A DNA stretch of 12,760 nucleotides from Elusimicrobiales bacterium (GTDB taxonomy: Bacteria > Elusimicrobiota > Elusimicrobia > Elusimicrobiales > Elusimicrobiaceae). Each line of letters opens with the position of its first letter. The stretch's first letter is position 1. Below the pieces are notes generated by a model. That model saw only the letters and a list, made by a program, of their open reading frames with translations. It did no database searches and was not told the origin of the DNA. The stretch is from positions 1 through 12,760 of the forward strand of contig JBAZJT010000035.1 in NCBI GenBank assembly GCA_041651175.1. Reading direction: 5' to 3'. Below, in pieces: positions 1-9,400 of the stretch. Made by a program: the position numbers and the translations under genes.

Positions 1-2
1 AG

Positions 3-95
3 TTGGAGTATGCGCCGGAACACGGAGAAAGAAAGAAGCAGTTATTGAGAATGGACGCGGAACAACAGCAGCTTTACAACATTATCCGTCAATAA
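3..95 (+). CDS. C-terminal fragment of an unidentified gene, convergent with the fibre gene
   Basis: Reading from position 3 there are 30 sense codons and then TAA at 93-95; the start is off the left edge. The peptide is charged and looks helical, with YAPEHGERKK near its start and QQLYNIIRQ at its end. This resembles a genuine soluble C-terminus more than the Arg/Pro-rich shadow frames elsewhere in the window. It would end 24 bp from the fibre gene's stop, tail to tail, with no clear terminator hairpin between them. The product is not recognisable from 30 residues. A second plus-strand frame (from position 2) is also open here but runs on into the antisense of the fibre gene, so it is less likely to be real. 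Confidence 0.45.
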   Translation: MEYAPEHGERKKQLLRMDAEQQQLYNIIRQ

Positions 96-119
96 CCACT
101 GGGTGTCCCGTTGGCGAAG

Positions 120-449
120 TCAGGAAGAGCGGGGGCCGGCCTGCTTTCCCCCCTCCAGAACATTCACCCTGTCGCGCAGTTTTCTTATTTCCTCCGCCTG
201 CGCATCGTTGGCGGCCTTCAATTCCTTGATTGATTCTATCAGCGGGGCGAACAAAACGTCGTATGCGACCACCTTGTGTCCGTCCTTGGCGGAGCGCACC
301 GCCTCCGGCATGACCTTCTCAAGCTCCTGGGCTATCACGCCGTCCGAACGCTCGCCGTTGGCCTTCCACCGGAAGCTGACGCCGCGCAGCTTTTCAATGA
401 TACTCAACCCCTTGCTGGTTGAAATATCTGTTTTCAGCCTTTCGTCCGA
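120..449 (-). other. Peptidase_S74 / intramolecular chaperone (ICA) domain
   Basis: Residues 4090-4198 carry the family's landmarks in order: SDERLKTDI at the start, GVSFRWK, GVIAQELEKVMPEAV, VVAYDVLFAPLIESIKEL, and a terminal helix (about 4159-4188) with heptad-like spacing. In characterised members (phage K1F endosialidase, phage T5 L-shaped tail fibre, GA-1 neck appendage, and the eukaryotic factor MYRF), this domain trimerises the fibre and then cleaves just before the Ser, using a Ser-Lys dyad. Both residues are present with the usual spacing of five, Ser4090 and Lys4095. The domain would be released as a 109-residue fragment, leaving the fibre ending ...NNYYHN. Length and motif order are normal for the family, so the domain looks functional. 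Confidence 0.93.
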
Positions 450-3400
450 GTTGTGGTAGTAGTTGTTGGCATACAAATCGCCATTCACCTGCAGATAATG
501 CGTGCCGGAGTCCCAGAATATGCGCGCGTTGCTGGTATTATTGTCAAGAGTAAATCCGACATTGGAACCTGCGCCGGACATGTATATCTCGCCGCCCTCG
601 CTGGAACCATCCACCGCGCGCATGATGAGTCGCTTGTTAGATGTGTCGGTATACATGATGTTGGCCACGTCCAGCAACCCCGCCGGCGAAGTGCTTCCTA
701 TGCCCACATTGCCAGAGAAATATGAGTACCCGCTTGTGCCGCCGTCAATCTGCAGATAGGCCGCGCTGTCATTATGTATCCCGCCCCTGAACTGCGCCTG
801 GTTCGCGAAATAAGGCGTCCCGCCGGAAACATAGATGCCGTAAGGTATTGTTATATAGCTGCCGCCGCTGGTTATGGATGGATTTGTCTGCGAAAGCGTC
901 AACCCGCCGCCAATGCCGACGTTGTGCGACATGGTTACGTCGCCGCTGGCAAGACCAACCATAAACGGCCGCAGGCTATTCCATGTGCCGTACTGGTCGC
1001 CGGATGCGGTAAACAGCAAATACAGATTAGAGCCGTCGTTGCGCCAGAACGCGCCGTAATTGCCGCTCACCATGCGGAACTGGCCGCCGGTGCCGAGGCC
1101 AGTACTCATTATTTCCCGGTCTGAGAATATGTACCCGCTGCGCACATCCAGAGCATAAGCAGGATTTGCTGTTCCGACGCCCAGTTGAGCGATATAAGCC
1201 CGCGAACTGACGGAAAGGCCAACCCCGGAATAGCTAAACGTCTGCGCCGCGCTCCACGTGTGCGCGCTACCCTGCGTCGTCGCTAGCGTCGGATTCGGGT
1301 AAGTCCCGGACAACTCGCCCGCCGCGGTCGTGGTGGTATATATGCCGTTGGTAACCGTCGCTGCGTTGCCCGTTATGCTGCCGATGATTGAGTTGCTAAA
1401 CGTCTGCGTCGCGCCCCATGTATGCGCACTGCCCTGCGTGGTCGCCAGTGTCGGGTTCGGGTACGTCCCCGCCAGTTCGCCCGCCGCCGCGCCCGTCGGC
1501 GCGCCGCCTACCGCGCTGCCGTTCCAGTACAACGCCCCGCCGTTATTGTAAAGAGCAGCCGTCGTGTTCGTCGGCACGCCCGCCGCTATCCGTATGCCGG
1601 TGTTGCTGCCGGAACCGGTTACATCAAGCGCATTCGCCGTCGGCGCGGTCGTGCCTATCCCCACGCTGCCGCCGCTGGCGACTGTCATGCGGGTGGAGCC
1701 GGTCGTCTGGAAATATATCGGCGCGGCGTCTGACGTGGTCAAATAAAGCCCGCCCGTCCCGCGATGCTGAATGGAGGAATTGCTGTTGACGCCGGAATTT
1801 TCGCGAATGATACGCAAAGCCCAGTCGCTATAGGTGTCGTCGCCGTGGAAATCTATGTAGGCATACCGGTCGCCGCTGCCGCCAGCGTTTACTTCCATCC
1901 GGTCATTGGTAACCGTAGTATCCCCCAGATAAGCCGTGCCGACGACATCCAGTTGCGCCCTGGGGCTGAGGCTTCCTATGCCCACGCTGCCCTGCACCCA
2001 CATCCCGGAGGACCCGCCGCCGAAATTGAATACCTGCATTTTGTGCGCGCTGGAATCATTCCAGAATATGCGCGCATCGCCGGCGTTATTGTCAAATGTG
2101 AAAGTGTTGTTGGACCCCGCGCCAGTCATGGTTATCTCGGCGCCCTCATTGGAGCCGTCCTGCGCGCGCATTATTATCATGCCGGTACTGGTATAAAACG
2201 CTCCGGCCACATCCAACCGCCCCAGCGGCGCGGCGCTTCCTATGCCCACGTTGCCGGATGAGTTCCATATGCCGGAAGGATAATAGGCATTGCTGCTGAA
2301 CGTCTGCGCCGCGCTCCACGTGTGCGCGCTACCCTGCGCCGCCGCTAGCGTCGGATTCGGGTAAGTCCCGGACAACTCGCCCGCCGCGGTCGTGGTGGTG
2401 TAAATGCCATTCGTTACCGTCGCCGCGTTACCCGTTATGCTGCCAATTATGGAATTGCTGAATGTCTGCGTCCCCGCCCATGTATGCGACGCGGAATAAT
2501 GCGCCGCCGCTATCGTCGGATTCGGATACGTCCCCGTCAGCTCGCCCGCCGCCGCACCCGTAGGCGCCGCGCCCGTTATTGTGGTATTGGCAGCCGATGT
2601 TATCCGCCCTTTCGCGTCTACAGTGAATACCCCGACCTGCGTACCGCTGCCATAGCTCCCGCTGGTTACCCCGCTCGTCGCCAGCGTCGGGTTCGGATAT
2701 GTCCCGGTCAAATCGCCGGCGGCGGTCGTGGTGGTGTAAATACCATTTGTCACCGTCGCCGCGTTACCCGTTATGCTGCCAATTATGGAATTGCTGAATG
2801 TCTGCGTCCCCGCCCATGTATGCGACGCGGAATAATGCGCCGCCGCTATCGTCGGATTCGGGTAAGTCCCGGACAACTCGCCCGCCGCGGTCGTGGTGGT
2901 GTAAATGCCGTTTGTAACAGTGGCCGCATTGCCCGTTATGCTGCCGGCTATTGAATTGCTGAACGTCTGCGTCGCGCCCCATGTATGCGCCCCGCTCTGC
3001 GTGGTCGCCAATGTCGGATTCGGGTAGGTCCCCGTCAAATCGCCAGCCGCATTCCCTGTCGGCGACCCGCCCACCGCGCTGCCGTTCCAGTACAGGCTGC
3101 CGCCGTTATTGTAGAGAGCAGCCGTCGTGTTTGTCGGCACGCCAGCCGCTATCCGTACGCCTGTGTTGCTGCCGGAACCGGTTACATCAAGCGCGTTCGC
3201 CGCCGGCGCGGTCGTGCCTATCCCCACCGGGCCGTAGAGCACCGTCTTTGTGATGCTGCTGTTGCCCAGTGTAACGCTGTTGCTCCCGTTGCCTCTGGAC
3301 TGATAGCCGATGACGATTTCATTGCTCTCGCTGTCCGCCGCCGGCCTTGCGTCGTAACCCAGATAAACCGAATTACTGCCCGCCGTATTGCCGGCGCCGC

Positions 3401-6400
3401 TGGTAATAAAATGGCCGGCATCGAATCCCAACGCGGTGTTGTTGCCGCCCGTGGTGTTGCTGTAAAGCGCCTGATAGCCGAGAGCCGAGTTGTTTGCGCC
3501 GGTAGTATAGGAATAAAGCGCTGCCGCGCCAAATGCTGAATTGTAACCGCCAGTGCTTTGTCCCGATGCGCCACGCATCGCATTCACGCCGCTGGCGGTA
3601 TTCATGGTGCCCGTGGTGTTGTAATAAAGCGCGCTATAACCGCTGGCGGTATTATAGTTGGCCGTATTGTTGTAAAGCACGAAACCGCCAACCCCTGTAT
3701 TTTGGCTCCCCGTATTAAGGTTAAGCGCGCTAGCGCCAAACGCGACGTTATAGTTCCCCGCGCTTTGGCCCGACACGCCGTATAACGCGGCATAGCCGAT
3801 GGCGGTATTATTGCCGCCCGTGGTGTTGAATACAAGCGCGTTGACGCCGTTGGCGGTATTGTAGGCGCCTGATGTGTTGGCCTTCAGCGCCTGATAACCT
3901 GTGGCGGTGTTATAGCTGGCGGTGTTGTTGTAAAGCGCCAGGGAACCGACGCCTGTGCTGTAGCTTCCCGTATTGAGAAGGAGCGTATTGACGCCGAGCG
4001 CAGTGTTAGAGTCGCCGGAACTCTGGCCCGACACGCCATACAACGCGCCGTTCCCGAAGGCGGTATTGTTGCCCCCTGTCGTATTATAATAAAGCGTCCG
4101 GTAACCGATGGCGGCATTGCTGTCGCCGGTGGTGTTGGAAAGGCCCGCCTGATAACCGATAAGCGTGTTGTAGAGACCATCGCTGGCATTGGCATTCCCC
4201 GCCTGATAGCCCAGGAATATCCCGTAAACAGCGTTATTGACATTCATCAGATTGCTGATAACAGCCCTGGTAACACTGGTGTTCCCCAACGTGACGCTGT
4301 TGCTCCCGTTGCCTCTGCCCTGATAGCCGATTACGATTTCATTAGTTTCCGCATCCGCCGCAGGCCTTGCGTCATAGCCGAGATAGACCGAATTCGTCGG
4401 TGTCAAATTCTGACTGGTTCCCGTGCCGTAATACATGCCGGCATTATAACCCAACGCTGTATTATAACCGCCTGTGGTGACGTACTGAAGCGCGCTGTAA
4501 CCGATGGCGGTATTGCCGCTGGCCGAACTCTGGCTGTAAAGCGCGTTGCGGCCTAAAGCGGCATTGGCGCTGCCCGTGTTGACGTATAGCGCGCCGTAAC
4601 CTAGCGCGGTGTTGCTGTCGCCCGCGCTTTGTCCCGATACGCCGAACAATGCATACATTCCCACTGCCGTATTGGCGCTTCCGCTGGTGTTGCTGTTAAG
4701 CGCGCTGTAGCCATTGGCCACGTTGTTGGCTCCGGTCGTGTTATTTTCAAGCGCGCCGTAGCCGGTAGCGGTATTGGCGTTTGAACTCTGACCCGACGCG
4801 CCCTTTAGCGCATATGTGCCTACGGCGGTATTGTTATCGCCATTGTTGTAGTAGAGCGAGTTATACCCCACAGCCACACTGGAACCGCCTGTGGAGCGTC
4901 CTCTTCCCGCTCCGTAACCGATAACCGTATTGTTAGCGCCCGTGGTATTGGTATATCCCGCCTGATACCCGAAAGCGGCATTACCGGCGCCTGTGGTATT
5001 GCCGTACAACGCCTGATAACCATTGGCGGTGTTGTTGCTGCCCGTGCTTTGGCCGGATACGCCCTTCATCGCATCCGCGCCGGTGGCGGTATTGCTGGCG
5101 CCTGAGCTGTTGTATAACAACGCCTCATAGCCAGTGGCGGTATTGTTGCTGGCTGTATTGGAATAGAGCGCGGTGGAACCAACAGAGGTATTGTTGTTGC
5201 CCGTGTCGTTGGTGTATAGCGCCTGATAACCATAGGCGGCGTTACCGGCGCCGGTGCTGTTGGTGTATAGCGCCTGATAACCAAAAGCGGAACCCCTGAT
5301 GCCGGTAGTGTTGGTTTTCCCGGCTTGATAACCCACAAAAGCATTGTGGGTGCCGCCGCTCTGATTTGCCGCCCCCGCCCCGTTGCCTATAAATGTCCCA
5401 TACGCCGCGTCGTAGAAATTGAGATAGCCGGTTACCGCTATCGCCGTGCTGAACGTCTGCGCCGCCGACCACGTATGCGCGCTGCCCTGCGCGGTCGCTA
5501 AAGTCGGGTTTGGATACGTCCCCGTCAACTCGCCCGCCGCCGCGCCGGTCGGCGCCGCGCCGCTGATGGTTACATTCGTCGCCGAGGTTATTCGCCCTTT
5601 CGCGTCAACCACCAACTGCGCCACCTGCGTCGCATTGCCGTAGCTGCCGCTGGTTACCCCGCTGGTTGCCAATGTCGGGTTCGGATACGTCCCTGTCAAA
5701 TCCCCCGCAGCCAACCCGCCGGAAAGTATCACGCCCGTCAGCCCCGCCCCGCTTCCCGAAAACGCCGTTGCCGTTACCGTCCCCACAACCTGCAATGCCG
5801 TTGACGGATTGATCGTCCCTATCCCCACGCTGCCCTGCAACACGGTCTTGGTGATGCTGGCATTGCCCAACGTCGCGCTGTTGCTGCCGTTGCCCTGGGC
5901 CCCATAGCCGATGACGATTTCATTGGTATCCCCGTCCGCCGCAGCCCGCGTATCGTAACCCATATAAACCGAGTTGGCAGTGGTCTGGTTTACGCCGCCG
6001 GAGGTTATATATCGGCCCGCGAGGTACCCCATCGCAACGTTGTTGCCACCCGTGGTGTTGGTGAAAAGCGCCTGATATCCGTTGGCGGTGTTATTGCTGC
6101 CTATGGTGTTGCTATAGAGCGCCTGACTGCCGACCGCAGTGTTGTTATCGGAACTCTGGCCCGACACTCCGAACATAGAATAATGCCCTATGGCGGTGTT
6201 GTTTGAACCGGTAGCATTATAATACAGCGCGGCCGCGCCGACACCGATATTTCCCACTCCCGTCGTAACGCCATGCAAGGACGCATAACCAAAAGCGGTA
6301 TTGAAAGCGCCCGATGTGGCGCTGATGCCGGCGGTTGCCCCGAAAAAGCTGTTGTATGACCCGGCGCTGCCGCTTGTAAAAGAGGAGCTCTGCCCGCCCC

Positions 6401-9400
6401 CGCCGACAAATATGTTATAACCGATGGCGCCCGTCGGCTTGAAACTGCTTATCAAAACATCCTGCCCGCTGGTGGTAACATTGACCGCGCCGGTGAACGT
6501 CTGCGACCCGCTCCAGGTGTGCGCACCGGTTTGCGTGGTTGCCAGCGTCGGATTCGGATACGTCCCCGTTAAATCACCAGCCGCGCTGCCGGACGGCGCA
6601 ACACCGCTTATTGTCACATTCGTAGCGGAGGTGATGCGGCCCTTCGCATCCACCACCAACTGCGCAACCTGTGTGGTATTGCCGTAACTGCCGCTCGTTA
6701 CCCCGCTGGTCGCCAAAGTCGGGTTCGGATAAGTGCCCGTGAGGTCGCCCGCCGCGCTGGTGGTGGTATAGATACCGTTCGTAACCGTCGCCGCATTGCC
6801 GGTGATGCTGCCGATGATTGAGTTGCTAAACGTCTGCGTCGCGGACCATGTGTGCGCGCTGGCCTGCGTCGTAGCCAATGTCGGATTCGGATATGTCCCC
6901 GAAAGCTCGCCCGCCGCCGCGCCGGTGGGCGCCGCGCCGGTTACCGTTACATTCGTAACCGAGGTTACACGCCCTTTCGCATCAACCGTAACCTGCGCCA
7001 CCTGCGTGCCATTGCCGTATGTCCCGCTGGTTACCCCGCTCGTCGCCAGCGTCGGATTCGGATAAGTGCCGGTTAAGTCGCCTGCCGCGCTGGTGGTGGT
7101 GTAGATACCATTCGTAACCGTCGCCGCGTTGCCGGTGATGCTGCCTACAATTGAATTGCTGAACGTCTGCGTCGCACCCCATGTGTGCGCGCTGCTCTGC
7201 GTCGCAGCCAATGTCGGGTTCGGATAGGTGCCCGCCAGTTCGCCCGCCGCCGCGCCCGTCGGCGCGCCGCTTACCGCGCTGCCGTTCCAGTACAAAGCCC
7301 CGCCGTTATTGTAGAGGGCAGCCGTCGTGTTAGTCGGCACGCCCGCCGCTATCCGCACGCCCGTGTTGCTGCCGGAACCCGTTACATCCAAAGCATTCGC
7401 CGTCGGCGCTGTCGTGCCTATTCCCACCGGGCCGTACAACACTGTCTTTGTTATGCTGCTGTTGCCCAGCGTCGCGCTGTTGCTGCCGTTACCCCGCGCC
7501 TGATAACCGATGACGATTTCATTAGTCTCCGCGTCCGCCGCCGGTCTTGCGTCGGCGCCCAGATAAACCGAATTAGACGGGGTCGCATTCTGACCTGACC
7601 CTGTGCCGTAATACATGCCGGCCGCATGGCCCAAAGCCAGGTTGTAGGAGCCTGTGGTGTTGAACTCAAGCGCATACATGCCCACAGCGTTATTCCAACT
7701 GCCTGTGGTGTTGGAATAAAGAGCCTGCTGCCCGACGGCGGTATTGTAGTTGCCCGTGGTGTTGGCATAAAGCGCGGCATACCCAACAGCCGCATTATCG
7801 GCGCCGGTGGTATTGCCGGCAAGCGCCGAATAACCAGTGGCGGTGTTATAGCTGCCCGTGCTTTGGCCGGACACGCCGAACATCGCGTTTCCGCCGATGG
7901 CGGTATTATAGCTGCCGGTATCGTGGTAGTATAGCGACTGACGGCCATACGCGCTATTAGAACCGCCTGTGGTATTGGAACGAAGCGCAGTAACGCCGGA
8001 AGCGGTATTATAATCGCCTGAGGTATTGGCTACTCCGGCGTAATAACCCAGGAAAACGTTGTCAGCGCCGTCGCTTTGATTTGCCGCGCCCGCACCGTTG
8101 CCTATAAATGTCCCATACGCCGCATCGTAAAAATTGAGGTATCCGGTAACCCGTATCGCGGTGCTGAACGTCTGCGCCGCCGACCACGTATGCGCGCCGG
8201 TCTGGGTAGTTGCTAACGTCGGGTTCGGATAGGTACCGGTGAGGTCGCCCGCCGCCGCGCCGGAGGGTGCAACACCGCTTATGGTTACATTCGTAGCCGA
8301 AGTAACCCGCCCTTTCGCGTCAACCGTAAGCTGCGGAACTTGTGTGGTGTTACCATAGCTGCCGCTGGTTACCCCGCTTGTCGCCAGCGTCGGGTTCGGA
8401 TATGTCCCGGTCAAATCGCCAGCGGCGGTCGTGGTGGTGTAAATGCCGTTGGTAACCGTCGCCGCGTTGCCGGTGATACTGCCCACGATTGAATTGCTGA
8501 ATGTCTGCGTCCCCGCCCATGTATGCGACGCGGAATAATGCGCCGCCGCTATCGTCGGATTCGGATACGTCCCCGTCAGCTCGCCCGCCGCCGCACCGGT
8601 CGGCGCCGCGCCGCTGATGGTTACATTCGTAGCCGAAGTAACCCGCCCTTTCGCGTCAACCGTAAGCTGCGGAACTTGTGTGGTGTTGCCGTAGCTGCCG
8701 CTGGTTACCCCGCTCGTCGCCAGCGTCGGGTTCGGATATGTCCCGGTCAAATCGCCAGCGGCGGTCGTGGTGGTGTAAATGCCGTTTGTAACAGTGGCCG
8801 CATTGCCGGTGATACTGCCGATTATGCTCTGCGAGAACGTCTGCGCCGCGCTCCAGGTATGAGCGCTGCCTTGCGCGGTCGCTAATGTCGGGTTCGGATA
8901 CGTGCCGGTTAGTTCTCCAGCCGCGTTGCCGGACGGCGGCCCGCCCACCTGGCTGCCGCTCCAGTACAGGCTGCCGCCGTTGTTGTACAGCGCAGCCGTC
9001 GTGTTCGTCGGCACGCCCGCCGCTATCCGTATGCCCGTGTTGCTGCCGGAACCGGTTACATCCAAAGCATTCGCCGTCGGCGCGGTCGTCCCTATCCCCA
9101 CGCTCCCCTGCAACACGGTCTTGGTAATGCTGGCATTGCCCAACGTTACGCTGTTGCTCCCGTTACCCCGCACCGCATAGCCGATTACGATTTCATTAGT
9201 CTCCGCATCCGCCGCCGGCCTTGCGTCGTAACCCAGATAGACTGAGTTGCTCGCAGTCGCATTCTGGCCGGTTCCCGCGCCGTAATACCGGCCGGCTTCA
9301 TTGCCAACGGCGGTATTATAGTTGCCTGTGGTGTTGTAGTAGAGCGCGTCGGCGCCGATGGCGATATTATTGCCGCCCGTGCTTTGGCCTGACACGCCGT

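Noticed and set aside
96..119. Bidirectional terminator between the convergent genes
   Set aside because: The only inverted repeat seen (GGG-TGT-CCC near 105-113) is far too short, and no T-run follows on either strand.
450..1235. Target of a diversity-generating retroelement at the fibre tip
   Set aside because: No reverse transcriptase, template repeat or adenine-biased variable region is visible in the window. Tip diversity by this route cannot be supported here.
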